The notes beneath the pieces were generated by a model, which made no database searches, had not been told where the DNA came from, and saw only the letters and a list, made by a program, of their open reading frames with translations. A stretch of DNA of 64,000 nucleotides from Erwinia pyri (GTDB taxonomy: Bacteria; Pseudomonadota; Gammaproteobacteria; Enterobacterales; Enterobacteriaceae), in NCBI RefSeq assembly GCF_030758455.1, contig NZ_CP132353.1, positions 1,116,001-1,180,000 of the forward strand, given 5' to 3'. Below, one piece after another: positions 1-9,854 of the stretch. The position numbers and the translations under genes were made by a program. How positions within the stretch are numbered: the stretch's first letter is position 1; each line of letters opens with the position of its first letter.

Positions 1-353
1 CCGGCATCCGCATATGACTCAGGAAAAACCACCAGCGGCTGCACGTCCGGATCCTCTACCGCTGCCAGCAGCGCAGGATCGGGCTCGGTTCGTGACCAGC
101 TAAAAGCCTGCGTATCAGGAAGAATATCCGCAATCAGCCGTCCCGTATTACTGGGCTTCATCGGCTCGGTATCAAACATCACCAGGCAGAAACGGCTGCG
201 GGCCTGTTGAGGCTGCAGCGTGGCGCAGAGGCAATTTTTTTGCGGAAGCAGGCAGCGCTGGCAGCGAAGGGTGCGGTTGCCGCGGGCAAGAAAGGGACGG
301 GTGGCACGGGCAAGACGTTCAGCGCGCAGGCGCAGGACAGCGTTATCAGTCAT
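1..353 (-). CDS. tapT: tRNA-uridine aminocarboxypropyltransferase, N-terminal part (cut by window edge)
   Basis: Reading leftward from the ATG at 351-353 gives 117 codons with no stop before the window edge. The N-terminus carries a cysteine cluster (RCQRC followed by CLC) and then DTEPMKPSNTGRLI, features of the DTW-domain family (YfiP/TapT). These enzymes transfer the aminocarboxypropyl group of S-adenosylmethionine to a uridine of tRNA to make acp3U. The catalytic DTW motif lies outside the window. Its place beside trxC is the same as for E. coli yfiP. The gene is probably intact and simply truncated by the window. Confidence 0.85.
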   Translation of the reverse strand, partial: MTDNAVLRLRAERLARATRPFLARGNRTLRCQRCLLPQKNCLCATLQPQQARSRFCLVMFDTEPMKPSNTGRLIADILPDTQAFSWSRTEPDPALLAAVEDPDVQPLVVFPESYADA

Positions 354-406
354 GGGAGCGAATTCAGGGAAAACGCTATTCTAGCGGAAACGGGGCGGGA
401 GCAGTA

Positions 407-428
407 GTGGTCAGGCAGGCCTGACCAC
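407..428. terminator. perfect hairpin between tapT and trxC
   Basis: A 10-bp perfect inverted repeat (GTGGTCAGGC / GCCTGACCAC, 2-nt loop) lies just downstream of the trxC stop on the minus strand. There is no clear T tract, so it may be a weak or Rho-assisted terminator. Confidence 0.45.
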
Positions 429-440
429 AGGAGAAATAGA

Positions 441-860
441 TCAAATGTTTTCGTCAAGCCACGACTCAAACGGGGCTTTCGGCATGGCGCCATTAAGCAT
501 ATCCACCATCTGGCCCTGTTTAAAGACCATAATGGTAGGGATACTGCGAATGCGAAAACGGGCGCTGAGTTCCGGCTCCGCTTCGGTGTTCACTTTTAAA
601 AAGCGGACCTTACCGCTGCGCTCTTCCGCCACATTCTTAAAAACTGGCGCGAAGTTAACGCAGGGACCGCACCAGGGCGCCCAGAAGTCGACGACGACTG
701 GCAGGTCGTCCTGCAGATATTTATCCAGCGTTGCCGTGGTGGCATTGATCACTTCGCCAACAAAGAGAGGGTCGCCGCAGCGACCGCATTTTGCGCCTTC
801 AGCCATGCGCTCTGGCGGAACGCGATTCGTCGCCTGGCATGAACTACAAACCGTATTCAT
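441..860 (-). CDS. trxC: thioredoxin 2
   Basis: A 139-residue protein, the usual TrxC length. It has an N-terminal zinc-binding part with two CxxC pairs (CSSC near residue 4, CGRC near 26) followed by a thioredoxin fold with the WCGPC redox site. It reduces disulfides in cytoplasmic proteins. I chose the start at 860 because the product then begins MNTVCSSCQ as in E. coli and GAGGTG lies just upstream; a start 33 bases further out has no such support. In E. coli the gene belongs to the OxyR regulon; I did not identify an OxyR site here. Confidence 0.95.
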   Translation of the reverse strand: MNTVCSSCQATNRVPPERMAEGAKCGRCGDPLFVGEVINATTATLDKYLQDDLPVVVDFWAPWCGPCVNFAPVFKNVAEERSGKVRFLKVNTEAEPELSARFRIRSIPTIMVFKQGQMVDMLNGAMPKAPFESWLDENI

Positions 861-1117
861 TGATTCACCTCGGTGATGATTAAGGGTAAGCATTCACTTA
901 CCGCATTCCTGAGTCATAGCTGATAATTATGCGTGTCCGGCTTGCTGGCAACAAAGAGATTTGTTCAATGGGTATAATAGGCTGTGACTGACAGCCTCTC
1001 CGATCCGGGGCAGGCTGCCCGGATCCGGCACAACAGACGCTTTTAGTGGAAGTTAATAGCTAAGCGCCGTCACATCAGGTACTCTGCGCGCTTCGCGCTC
1101 AGCCAGGTGGAGGGAAA

Positions 1118-2149
1118 ATGAACGACGAATTTAAAGGTAAAAGCGGTAAAGTCAAAGTGATGTATGTCCGCGGTGAAGACGAGAGTAACAAAGGCGGGGC
1201 AAATCCCCGTACCGGTAAAGGTGGACCTCGTCAGGATGGCAGTCGTCGTCCTTCACGTAATACAGAAAGCAAGCCGCGTGGCGGGCGCGATCGCGACGTA
1301 GCACCGGGTGAATCGCCATGGCGCACGGTTTCACGCGCGCCGTCAGCACCCGATGATAATAAACCGGATCACGGTGGCATCAGCGGGAAAAGCTATATCG
1401 ACCCGGAGCAGATCCGTCGTCAGCGACTGGAAGAGACGCGCGTGTATGGCGAAAACGCCTGCCAGGCGCTGTTCCAGAGCCGCCCGGACTGCATCGTGCG
1501 TGCCTGGTTTGTCCAGGAAGTGACCCCGCGTTTCCGTGAGGCGCTGAAATGGATGGCGGCCAACCGTAAGGCGTATCATGTGGTGGATGAGGCCGAACTG
1601 GCTAAAGCGTCCGGCACTGAGCACCACGGTGGCGTCTGCTTCCTGATCAAGAAGCGCTCCGGTATGCCAGTGAGTGAGTGGCTGGCTAACGCGGGTGAGA
1701 AAGATTGCGTGCTGGCACTGGAGCAGATTGGCAACCCGCACAACCTGGGCGGCATGATGCGCAGCTGTGCGCACTTCGGCGCGAAAGGTGTGCTGGTGGA
1801 TGATGCTTCCTTACTGGAGTCGGGTGCAGCAGTGCGCACGGCAGAAGGCGGGGCCGAGCATGTTCAGGCGATCAGTGGCGAAAGCTTTGTGGCGGGTCTG
1901 AACGCTTTCCGTAAAGCGGGCTACACCATTGTTACCACCTCCAGTCACAAAGGCACGCCGTTAGCGCAGGCTGAACTGCCCGCTAAAATGGTGCTGGTGC
2001 TGGGTCAGGAGAGCGATGGTCTGTCAGACAGCACCTGGCAACAGGGCGATCTGAGCGTCTCCATCAGTGGAACCGGCAACGTGGAAAGTCTGAACGTTTC
2101 GGTGGCGACCGGCATTCTGCTTGCAGAATGGTGGCGTCAGAACGCTTAA
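1118..2149 (+). CDS. yfiF: SpoU/TrmH-family RNA 2'-O-methyltransferase YfiF
   Basis: 343 residues, close to E. coli YfiF. The first ~100 residues are basic and low in complexity, typical of an RNA-binding tail. A TrmH substrate-binding domain follows ([15 protein letters not shown]), then the SPOUT catalytic domain with the three expected motifs: [22 protein letters not shown] and [15 protein letters not shown], which form the knotted SAM pocket. The RNA substrate of YfiF is not established. A good ribosome site (GGAGG) precedes the ATG. It is convergent with emrB across a shared terminator. Confidence 0.88.
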   Translation: MNDEFKGKSGKVKVMYVRGEDESNKGGANPRTGKGGPRQDGSRRPSRNTESKPRGGRDRDVAPGESPWRTVSRAPSAPDDNKPDHGGISGKSYIDPEQIRRQRLEETRVYGENACQALFQSRPDCIVRAWFVQEVTPRFREALKWMAANRKAYHVVDEAELAKASGTEHHGGVCFLIKKRSGMPVSEWLANAGEKDCVLALEQIGNPHNLGGMMRSCAHFGAKGVLVDDASLLESGAAVRTAEGGAEHVQAISGESFVAGLNAFRKAGYTIVTTSSHKGTPLAQAELPAKMVLVLGQESDGLSDSTWQQGDLSVSISGTGNVESLNVSVATGILLAEWWRQNA

Positions 2150-2164
2150 GCTGTTGCTAAAATG

Positions 2165-2196
2165 AAAAACGGGCCCCGCAAGGGCCCGTTTTTTTT
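2165..2196. terminator. bidirectional intrinsic terminator between yfiF and emrB
   Basis: A GC-rich stem (ACGGGCCC / GGGCCCGT, loop CGCAA) is followed by eight T on the plus strand and preceded by an A run, so it can end transcripts from both sides. Confidence 0.9.
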
Positions 2197-2205
2197 AGCT
2201 GAATA

Positions 2206-3741
2206 TCAGTGCGCTCCGCCGCCGCCGCCGCCAGAACTGAACGGTGGACGGGCAAACCAGATCACCACCAACAGCACCAGGAATATGCCCGCAGAGACCC
2301 AGAAAATCTCGTTTGCAGAGATAATCAGCCCCTGATTGGTGATCTGCTGCGCTATCCAGGAGGAAGCCTGATCGTGCGTCATGCCGAGCTGTTCCAGCTT
2401 GCTGTACATCTCCTGCGAGTTAACGTTGTAAGGGTTTACAGACTCGCTGAGATAGCTGTGGTGCATCGACTCCCTGTTTGTCCACAACGTGGTGGTTATC
2501 GATGTCCCGATAGAACCCGCCAGCGTTCGCGTAAAGTTTGACAGGCTGGATGCCGCCGCCATCCGTTCAGGCGGCAGCCCGGACAGGGTGATGGTGGTCA
2601 GCGGCATAAAGAAGCAGGCCACGGCGAATCCCTGAATAAACTGCGGCCATGCAGAGGCACCAAAGTTCATCCCCGGCTCAAACGTATAGGCTCGCCAGTA
2701 GAAGCAGACGGCATACATGATGAAGCTGAAAGTGACCAGCTTTCGCATATCCAGCTTATGCGCGAACCGGCCAATAATGGGCGACAGGATCACCGGTATT
2801 ATTCCCACCGGGGCCGATGCCAGACCCGCCCAGGTTGCCGTGTAGCCATAGACCTCCTGCAGCAGCTGCGGCAGCAGCACTATTGAACCGAAGTAGAGCA
2901 TATAGGCCAGGCTTATCGACACGCAGCCAATAGTGAAGTTTCGCGATTTAAACAGCGAGAGATCCACTATCGGATGATCGTCCGTCAGCTCCCAGACCAG
3001 TAAAACAAGGAGCGCGATGACCGCCACCACCGTCAATACCACTATTTCTGGCGAGCTGAACCAGTCCAGCTCTTTACCCCGGTCCAGCATGATCTGCAGA
3101 CAGCCAATACCCACCACCAGCAACACCAGCCCCACAGTATCAATAGGCCGGACCACCGTTGCCGTTTCCCGGTTTCGCAGGGTTTGCAGCGTCAGCATCA
3201 CCACCACTACGCCTATCGGCACGTTGATAAAGAAGATCCAGCCCCAGTGATAGTTATCGCTGATCCAGCCGCCCAGAATCGGACCGCAGATAGGCGCAAC
3301 GATCACCGTCATCGCCCATAACGACAGGGCGATACTTCGCTTGGCGGGGGGATAATTGTTGAGCAGTAAACTCTGTGAAAGCGGGATCAGCGGACCCGCC
3401 ACCACGCCCTGCACCACACGGAAGAAGATCAGCATCGTCAGGCTGTCGGACATGCCGCACAGCCAGGAGGCCACGGCAAAGGCCGCCGTGGACCAGAGGA
3501 ACAGCTTTACTTCACCTACACGTTTCGCCAGCCAGCCGGTAATCGGGATCGAAATGGCGTTAGCCACCCCAAACGAAGTGATGACCCAGGTCCCCTGCGA
3601 GTTAGATGCCCCCAGGTTCCCGGCGATAGTCGGAATAGCCACGTTAGCGATGGTGGAGTCCAGCACCTGCATAAACGTGGCCAGCGACAGCGCGATGGTC
3701 ATCAGAACAAGCTGAGTTCCCTCAAGCGGTTTTTGTGCCAC
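2206..3741 (-). CDS. emrB: multidrug efflux MFS transporter, inner-membrane subunit EmrB
   Basis: 511 residues with about 14 membrane segments, a DHA2-type major facilitator. It opens with LVLMTIALSLATFMQVLDST and has the family motif C region (GPILGGWI). It works with EmrA and an outer-membrane channel to export hydrophobic drugs and uncouplers using proton flow. The C-terminus ends in a run of six glycines (about residues 504-509) encoded by a GCC/GGC repeat near 2215-2235. It lies 17 bp downstream of emrA in the same operon. Confidence 0.95.
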   Translation of the reverse strand: MAQKPLEGTQLVLMTIALSLATFMQVLDSTIANVAIPTIAGNLGASNSQGTWVITSFGVANAISIPITGWLAKRVGEVKLFLWSTAAFAVASWLCGMSDSLTMLIFFRVVQGVVAGPLIPLSQSLLLNNYPPAKRSIALSLWAMTVIVAPICGPILGGWISDNYHWGWIFFINVPIGVVVVMLTLQTLRNRETATVVRPIDTVGLVLLVVGIGCLQIMLDRGKELDWFSSPEIVVLTVVAVIALLVLLVWELTDDHPIVDLSLFKSRNFTIGCVSISLAYMLYFGSIVLLPQLLQEVYGYTATWAGLASAPVGIIPVILSPIIGRFAHKLDMRKLVTFSFIMYAVCFYWRAYTFEPGMNFGASAWPQFIQGFAVACFFMPLTTITLSGLPPERMAAASSLSNFTRTLAGSIGTSITTTLWTNRESMHHSYLSESVNPYNVNSQEMYSKLEQLGMTHDQASSWIAQQITNQGLIISANEIFWVSAGIFLVLLVVIWFARPPFSSGGGGGGAH

Positions 3742-3758
3742 AACAGCCTCCCGCTTTT

Positions 3759-4931
3759 TCAGCCTGCATTGGCGCGGATGATATCGGCAATCATCTGGTT
3801 AGCTGGCGCTAAATCCAGTGCCAGCGCGTTGGTTTCATAGGCCGGCGTTGAACGAACGCTGGTGGCGAGGACGCCGCCGTCGGTATTGGCGGTATCAATG
3901 TTCACCAGCGTCGACAGTCCGATACGCAACGGATGTTTAGCCACTTCTTCAGCATCCAGCTCAATACGGACCGGCAGGCGCTGAACGACTTTAATCCAGT
4001 TGCCCGTAGCGTTCTGCGCCGGCAGCAGTGAGAAGGCGCTGCCTGTCCCCATATCCAGACCCACCACTTTGCCGTGGTAGACCACATCGTCGCCATAAAT
4101 ATCACTGACTACCGTGGCTGGCTGCCCGATGCGGACGCCCGCCAGCTGGGTTTCTTTGAAGTTGGCGTCCACCCAAAGATTGTGTGCCGGGACAACCGCC
4201 AGCAGTGGCGTGGTAGAGGTAATCTGAGAGCCAACCTGCACGCTGCGGCGGGAAACATAACCATCAATCGGGCTGACCACGTCGGTGCGCTGTAATGCCA
4301 GCCAGGCATCACGTAACTCTGCCGCACTCTGTTTTACCGCAGGCTGATTTTCCAGCGAAGTGTTAAGGATCATCGCCTGGTTAGCATTGAACTGCTGCAT
4401 AGCAACATCAAGCTGCGCTTTGGCGGTAGCCACGGCATCACGCGCATGCTGCAGGTCTTCACGACCAATCAGATTGGCGGCACCTAACGGCTCACGCCGC
4501 TTAAGATCTGACTGCGCCTGCTCAAGCGCGGTTTTTTGCAGATCGATGCTGGCCTGATACTGGCGGCCATTGATGATCAGCTGATGCGTCTGGCGAACGG
4601 TAGTGGCCAGCGCCGTCTGCGCTTTTTCAAACGCCTGCTCTGCATCCGTTTTATCCAGGGAAACCAGTACATCCCCTTTTTTGACGTAATCGGTGTTATC
4701 GAACCACACCTTATTGACGCTACCAGCCACCTGCGCCATCACCTGCGCCTGGTTACCCGCGACATAAGCATCATCGGTTTCCTGATAATGGCGCAGCACC
4801 ATAAACCAGTACACCAGATACGCAACCCCGATCAGAATGAACAGCACAGCCAGAAAAATTAACGCTGTTTTACGTTTTTTCTTTTTATTGGCTGGCGGTT
4901 GCGGGCTGACGTTCTCCGCATTTGCACTCAT
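3759..4931 (-). CDS. emrA: multidrug efflux membrane-fusion protein EmrA
   Basis: 390 residues. A short basic cytoplasmic tail (KKKKRK) is followed by one membrane segment (about residues 20-42), a lipoyl/biotinyl half-motif, a long coiled-coil hairpin and a beta-barrel region typical of HlyD/EmrA adaptors. It bridges EmrB to the outer-membrane channel. The start at 4931 gives MSANAEN as in E. coli EmrA and has GGAG upstream; an earlier in-frame ATG at 4967 lacks family support. Confidence 0.95.
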   Translation of the reverse strand: MSANAENVSPQPPANKKKKRKTALIFLAVLFILIGVAYLVYWFMVLRHYQETDDAYVAGNQAQVMAQVAGSVNKVWFDNTDYVKKGDVLVSLDKTDAEQAFEKAQTALATTVRQTHQLIINGRQYQASIDLQKTALEQAQSDLKRREPLGAANLIGREDLQHARDAVATAKAQLDVAMQQFNANQAMILNTSLENQPAVKQSAAELRDAWLALQRTDVVSPIDGYVSRRSVQVGSQITSTTPLLAVVPAHNLWVDANFKETQLAGVRIGQPATVVSDIYGDDVVYHGKVVGLDMGTGSAFSLLPAQNATGNWIKVVQRLPVRIELDAEEVAKHPLRIGLSTLVNIDTANTDGGVLATSVRSTPAYETNALALDLAPANQMIADIIRANAG

Positions 4932-5090
4932 TTTTGTTCTCCACTTATCCATGCCATCGGGTAACAACCTTGGTCATTCCCGGATTCTAAAATGCCAGCG
5001 TGTTAGCGCTGGCATAAGTCAAAAATTCGCGGTTTAAAATAGCGGTTACTGGCAGGCGGGTCGTCGCACAATATGCTATTGCCGAAAAGG

Positions 5091-5621
5091 TTACCGGGAA
5101 AGGGAGGTCACCACTTCCTCTTCATCCATCTGGTCAAGACGGTTCAGTAATTTGCGAGTGATGCCTTCCAGCTGTGATTTCTCTGAGGCATTCAGAGAAG
5201 ACCACAATAACTGCAGACATTTGTGCTGAGGAGGCAGCAGCTGACGCAGGAACTCATGGCCTTTTTCCGTCAGGTGCAGGTGCAGACAACGGCGGTCGTT
5301 GTCGCTTTCGCGGCGCTCAATCCAGCCACGTTTTTCCAGCTCATCCGCGATACGGGTGGCGTTAGTACGGGATGAACCCAGCGCTGCGCTGAGTTCGGAG
5401 GGCTGAATGCTGTGATCTTCCTGGGCATCCAGGGTGATCAGAGCCATAAACAACGTCTCGTTAATCCCCTGAGCCTTGAGCATTTTATTGCGGTTTTCCA
5501 GCAATTTGCTCTGCATATGCATACAGAGGCGGGTCAGCATAATTTCCTGTAAAGGAAAATCTTTCTGACGGTTAGCACGGAAATTTAGCATCTGTTCAAT
5601 GGGGGTAAACGAACTTTCCAT
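5091..5621 (-). CDS. mprA: MarR-family repressor of the emr operon
   Basis: 176 residues, the same length as E. coli MprA/EmrR and nearly identical through the winged helix ([33 protein letters not shown], in the region of residues 80-115). It represses its own operon and is released by uncouplers and drugs that EmrAB exports. First gene of the leftward operon mprA-emrA-emrB; the 159-bp gap to emrA is longer than in a tight operon. Confidence 0.95.
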   Translation of the reverse strand: MESSFTPIEQMLNFRANRQKDFPLQEIMLTRLCMHMQSKLLENRNKMLKAQGINETLFMALITLDAQEDHSIQPSELSAALGSSRTNATRIADELEKRGWIERRESDNDRRCLHLHLTEKGHEFLRQLLPPQHKCLQLLWSSLNASEKSQLEGITRKLLNRLDQMDEEEVVTSLSR

Positions 5622-6215
5622 CTGGGAACCTCATAAGTTGCAACTGGTATCGTAACGATGGTGAATGGCCACTAACACATTTCTGCCGGCAGGGCTTACT
5701 CGCAAGCCGGTGGGCACCATCAGTAATTTCCAGGTCACTCCATAACCCAGGGCGCTCAGCAGCCGCCAATATGAGGCTGCGGGTGTGATAAATGGTCATA
5801 CCGGAGTGGCCAAAATCCCTGCGGGGAGGCCAAAAACGCACTCTGCTGACGAAGCGGCAGACCGGGAAAACGGGGCAGAGCCGGTGAGAGTCGTGACAAA
5901 CGGCGGACAGGAGCAGAAGAAGTGCTAAGATAACTCAAGCCCAGCGAAGTGAAGCCAGAGGTGGTCTTAATCAGGTGGCAAACATGGTTGACAGGCTGAA
6001 AACCTGTCTGGCTTTTCCCCACAAAGATCTGACCTTCATCACTGCTGTCCCGTTCATCAATGTACTCAGCCATTCTGAACGTCTTCCTGCCTGTGACTTA
6101 ATAGTTTCATCCGAAAAAATAACCGATCTGAATAAGTGCAAACTAACCATACCAGAGTGTGTAACCGCTTAACAGGGCAGCAGGCCGGAAATATACGCTA
6201 TTTACTATTTGCAGG
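5622..6215. other. 594-bp intergenic stretch with no convincing gene
   Basis: This separates mprA from the MFS gene. E. coli has ygaZ-ygaH in the equivalent place and neither is present here. Short open frames exist on both strands (5756-6073 minus, 5975-6172 plus) but without ribosome sites or recognisable products. A small hairpin (GACAGG / CCTGTC, 5990-6008) is the only structure noticed. The mprA promoter must lie at its left end. Confidence 0.6.
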
Positions 6216-7400
6216 CTAAGGAGTAGCCAGCTCATTATGTGAGCCACGCCACCAGCTCAACAGATTAAGTATTGTTAAGAGAGCCCCGGCTGCGCAAACG
6301 CCCAGCCAGCCTGCATGTTGATAAGCCGTGGCTGAAACCAGCGAGCCTGCTGCGCCGCCAATAAAGTAGCTGGTCATATAACCTGCGGTAAGACGATTAC
6401 GCGCTTCCGGCATCTGGCGATAGATAACACTCTGATTTGTAATATGAACCCCCTGGACAGCCAGATCCAGCAGGATAATACCAATGATTAATGCGACCAG
6501 CGAGTGATTACCCAATGCGGTAACAGCCCATGAGACGAGCATAATCAGTAAGCCCGCAGTAGTGGTGAGGCGGGCCTTCCCTTTATCGGCCAGCGATCCT
6601 GCCTGACGTGCCGCCAGCGCCCCGGCGGCACCCACCAGACCCAGTAAGCCAATCATCCCTTCCGAATAGCCATAAGGCGGAGAGGCGAGCAAAAACGCCA
6701 TTGAGGTCCAGAGTACGCTGAAGTTGGCAAAGGCAAGAGAGCCGATAATGGCGCGGGTGCGTAAAAGGGGCGTTGTGGCGTAGAGGCTGAAGATCGACTT
6801 CAGCAGTTGACCATAACTGAGGGAGACGGATTGCTGGTAGCGCGGCAGAACGCGCCACAGCACCAGCGCCATCAGGAGCATCAGTCCGCTGGCTACCCAG
6901 TAGACGGTGCGCCAGCCCCCGATTTGCGCCAGCCCGCCTGCGACAGTCCGCGCCAGCAGGATCCCCAACAGCAGGCCGCTCATCACCGTGCCGACAACCT
7001 TACCTCGCTTCTCCGGCGCTGCCAGCGTGGCGGCTAAGGGCACCAGGATTTGCGCCACCACCGAAAAGAGCCCGGTGAGAACCGTGCCCAGCAGCATAAT
7101 GGGAAGCGTAGGGGAGAGGGCGGTTATCACCATCCCTCCGGCAGCCAGCAGGCTCATGCCGACAATCAGTCCGCGCCGTTCCAGCATATCGCCCAGCGGT
7201 ACCAGTAGCAGTAGCCCGGCGGCATAGCCCAGCTGTGCGGTAGTGACAATAAAGCCGGCCTGATTAACGGAGAGATGAAAAGTGCGGGCAACCGTTTCCA
7301 GCAAAGGCTGCACGTAATAGTTGCAGGCCACAGATAAGCCCGTTGCCACGGACATCAGAAGAACCAGGGAAGGAGTAAGGGTGGCTTGCGGGGATTTCAT
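6216..7400 (-). CDS. MFS transporter at the ygaY position
   Basis: 394 residues with 12 predicted membrane segments. It starts with a typical MFS helix (LVLLMSVATGLSVACNYYVQPLL) and has the loop 2-3 motif (PLGDMLERRG). The N-terminal pattern with YYVQPLLETVA matches the YgaY/YnfM-like drug-exporter branch. In E. coli K-12 the equivalent locus between proX and emrR holds ygaY, which is broken there; here the gene is intact. The substrate cannot be read from the sequence; aromatic compounds or drugs are plausible. Confidence 0.8.
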   Translation of the reverse strand: MKSPQATLTPSLVLLMSVATGLSVACNYYVQPLLETVARTFHLSVNQAGFIVTTAQLGYAAGLLLLVPLGDMLERRGLIVGMSLLAAGGMVITALSPTLPIMLLGTVLTGLFSVVAQILVPLAATLAAPEKRGKVVGTVMSGLLLGILLARTVAGGLAQIGGWRTVYWVASGLMLLMALVLWRVLPRYQQSVSLSYGQLLKSIFSLYATTPLLRTRAIIGSLAFANFSVLWTSMAFLLASPPYGYSEGMIGLLGLVGAAGALAARQAGSLADKGKARLTTTAGLLIMLVSWAVTALGNHSLVALIIGIILLDLAVQGVHITNQSVIYRQMPEARNRLTAGYMTSYFIGGAAGSLVSATAYQHAGWLGVCAAGALLTILNLLSWWRGSHNELATP

Positions 7401-7490
7401 GGCGCTCAGTAAATTAGCAATAATATTAACGTAATAGTAACCGAAATGACTATTTTGCTCACAGGTTAATTGCAGACAGTGAGCAGAATA

Positions 7491-7520
7491 AAAAAAGGGG
7501 CGACGCCAGCGTCCCCCTTA
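7491..7520 (-). terminator. intrinsic terminator after proX
   Basis: On the minus strand a GGGGGAC...GTCGCCCC stem with one bulged base is followed by seven T. It ends the proVWX transcript. Confidence 0.8.
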
Positions 7521-7571
7521 TTCATTGACCCTCACCGCTTAAACCGCGGTGAGCATTAACGCTGCTCAGGC

Positions 7572-8564
7572 TTACTTAGCAGCAGCCATGGCATCTTTAA
7601 CCCAGCCGTCGAACTGCGCCTGGTGTGCTTTGATCCAGCCATCAACATGGGCGTTGATATCAGCTTCGGAAGACTGCCCCTGATGCATGCGTGAATTTTG
7701 CGCATTGATATCAGCAATAGGCAGCTTCATTTCGGAGAAGAGTTTTGCCGCAGCCGGGTTTTTCTCAGCCCAGGCTTTGTTCGCCACGATATGCATGGTG
7801 TTCACCGGGAAACCATAGTTCGCGCCGTTAGGCAGCTTGGTATCGATATCTTTCTGTTCGCCAGGCATAGAGGAGAATGGCACCTGCAGCCAGACGGTAT
7901 CACGACCGGGCACTAACACATCGCTGACCCAGTAAGGTGTCCAGGTGTAATAGAGGATCGGCTTACCCTGTTTAAAGCGGGTGATGGTGTCGGCAATCAG
8001 GGCGGCGTAGTTACCCTGGTTATGCTCAACGGTGTTGCTCAGATCAAAAGCTTTGATCTGGTGGTTGATCACCGCCTCGCAGCCCCAGCCAGGCGTACAG
8101 CCGGTCAGATCGGCCTTGCCGTCATTATTGGTGTCAAACAGCTTGGCGATCTTGGGATCTTTCAGCTGATCGATGCGGGTAATATGATATTTTTCAGCGG
8201 TTTTCTTGTCGATCAGATAACCCTGGGCTGCGCCCTCAACGTAGGTGCCTTTACGGTAGAACTTCTCGTCGCCACCGGCGGCTTTATACATATCATCGTG
8301 CAGCGGTTGCCAGTTGGTGGCGATGAAGGTGGCGTCACCGGAAGCAATCGAAGTATAGGCAACGTTGTAATCCACTTCACCCGGCTCTTCAACGGTGTAA
8401 CCCAACTTCTCGAGGCCACGGCTGACCAGCAGAGTCTGGAAGGTCTCTTCTGAAATGGTGCTTTGCAGTGGCTTAACGGTAATGCCTTTACCGGGCAGGT
8501 CAGCGGCGGAAACCTGAGTGGCAACCAGAGTCGTCAATGCGGCGGCTAATAATGCTTTACGCAT
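7572..8564 (-). CDS. proX: glycine betaine/proline betaine-binding periplasmic protein
   Basis: 330 residues, as in E. coli. A Sec signal peptide ([10 protein letters not shown]... with AxA cleavage after about residue 20) precedes the mature ADLPGKG. Several conserved tryptophans for the betaine cage are present ([32 protein letters not shown]). It delivers betaines to ProVW during hyperosmotic stress. Third gene of the leftward proVWX operon, 78 bp after proW. Confidence 0.96.
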   Translation of the reverse strand: MRKALLAAALTTLVATQVSAADLPGKGITVKPLQSTISEETFQTLLVSRGLEKLGYTVEEPGEVDYNVAYTSIASGDATFIATNWQPLHDDMYKAAGGDEKFYRKGTYVEGAAQGYLIDKKTAEKYHITRIDQLKDPKIAKLFDTNNDGKADLTGCTPGWGCEAVINHQIKAFDLSNTVEHNQGNYAALIADTITRFKQGKPILYYTWTPYWVSDVLVPGRDTVWLQVPFSSMPGEQKDIDTKLPNGANYGFPVNTMHIVANKAWAEKNPAAAKLFSEMKLPIADINAQNSRMHQGQSSEADINAHVDGWIKAHQAQFDGWVKDAMAAAK

Positions 8565-8642
8565 GGGGTATCCTTATTTTAAGTGATTTTTAGCGTGGGC
8601 AGCGAACAGCCTGCACGGCAGGCTATCCGCTACAAAAAGGTC

Positions 8643-9854
8643 TTACTTAATAAACGGACGGGTAAACAGACCCAGCGGTCCTGTAGCGTACCAGCGGCGT
8701 GGTCCACGGCTACGGCTGTCGCGGCCAACGGATTGCGTCAGGCGGTCGAGAATAATCGCCAGGATAACGATGCCGACTCCGCCTACGGTAGCCAGCCCCA
8801 TATCGAGACGGCCAATCCCGCGCAGCACCATCTGACCGAGCCCGCCTACGGCGATCATCGAAGCAATCACCACCATGGAGAGCGCCAGCATCAGCGTCTG
8901 ATTCACGCCAGCCATGATGGTTGGCATCGCCAGCGGCAGCTGAACCTTGAACAGCATCTGACGCGGACTGGCACCAAAGGATTCGCTGGCCTCAATCAAA
9001 TCGGCCGGTACCTGCTTGATGCCCAGAATGGTCAGACGAACAATCGGCGGCAGGGCAAAGATGATGGTGACCACCACGCCCGGCACGTTACCGATGCCGA
9101 ACAGCATGACAATCGGCACCAGATAGACAAAGGCAGGGGTAGTCTGCATCGCATCCAGCAGCGGGCGGATGATCTTCGCTGCTCGCTCAGACCTCGCCAG
9201 CCAGATCCCCAGCGGCAGGCCGATAATAATGCAGAACAGCAGCGCGGTCAGAACCAGCGCCAGCGTCACCATCGCCTGCGACCAGGCACCTATCGCGCCA
9301 ATAACAATCAGCGACACCAGCGTGGCGATGCCCATGCCGAGGCTGGACATCTGCCAGGCGATCAGCGCAAAAACGATAATCGCTACCGGCGCAGGCATGC
9401 CTAACAGCAGCTGCTGGAAAGCGCTGAGAATGTAGTCGACCGGAACACGGATGCCCTGAAACAGCGGACGAAAATGGGTAACGATCCAGTCGATGCCCGT
9501 CGTCACCCAGCTGTCCAGCGGGATCAGGGTTTTATGGAACGGGTCAAGGAGACTGAAGTGTTCAACTTTCGGTACCGGCGCGCTGTTTAACCAGTCGCTG
9601 CCGCTGGCAGCGACCGCATCATGGCCCCCTGAAGCTCCACCCCAGGCATCTCCGCCAGATGGCGCTGCATCAGCTGGTGCGGAAGAAGCGCCGCCATCGG
9701 CAGGTGCAGCTGTTGACCACGGATCGCTGCTGCCTGCTGCAGGCTGAGTGTTCTCAGTGGCTGATGCAGCAGCCTGAGCAGCATCGGTAGCTGGTGCGGC
9801 AGAAGGCTGGCTGGCTGCCGCCCACGGATCGGTTGCGGTGGTTGGTTCACTCAT
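8643..9854 (-). CDS. proW: betaine ABC transporter permease with extended N-terminus
   Basis: 403 residues against about 354 in E. coli. From residue ~96 ([23 protein letters not shown]) it matches ProW closely, with about seven membrane segments and the EAA loop ([27 protein letters not shown]). The first ~90 residues are an Ala/Ser/Pro/Gly-rich tail with repeated aromatic motifs (DPW at 9 and 44, DAW at 69, DW at 87), roughly 50 residues longer than in E. coli. The start overlaps the proV stop by four bases (ATGA), indicating translational coupling. Confidence 0.95.
   Translation of the reverse strand: MSEPTTATDPWAAASQPSAAPATDAAQAAASATENTQPAAGSSDPWSTAAPADGGASSAPADAAPSGGDAWGGASGGHDAVAASGSDWLNSAPVPKVEHFSLLDPFHKTLIPLDSWVTTGIDWIVTHFRPLFQGIRVPVDYILSAFQQLLLGMPAPVAIIVFALIAWQMSSLGMGIATLVSLIVIGAIGAWSQAMVTLALVLTALLFCIIIGLPLGIWLARSERAAKIIRPLLDAMQTTPAFVYLVPIVMLFGIGNVPGVVVTIIFALPPIVRLTILGIKQVPADLIEASESFGASPRQMLFKVQLPLAMPTIMAGVNQTLMLALSMVVIASMIAVGGLGQMVLRGIGRLDMGLATVGGVGIVILAIILDRLTQSVGRDSRSRGPRRWYATGPLGLFTRPFIK

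Noticed and set aside
5756..6172. Two overlapping frames in the mprA upstream gap
   Set aside because: No ribosome sites, unusual composition and no recognisable domain. Kept as non-coding.
8583..9404. 273-codon open frame on the plus strand opposite proX/proW
   Set aside because: It lies wholly antisense to well-conserved proW, is rich in Arg/Gln/His as expected of a shadow frame, and has no family match.
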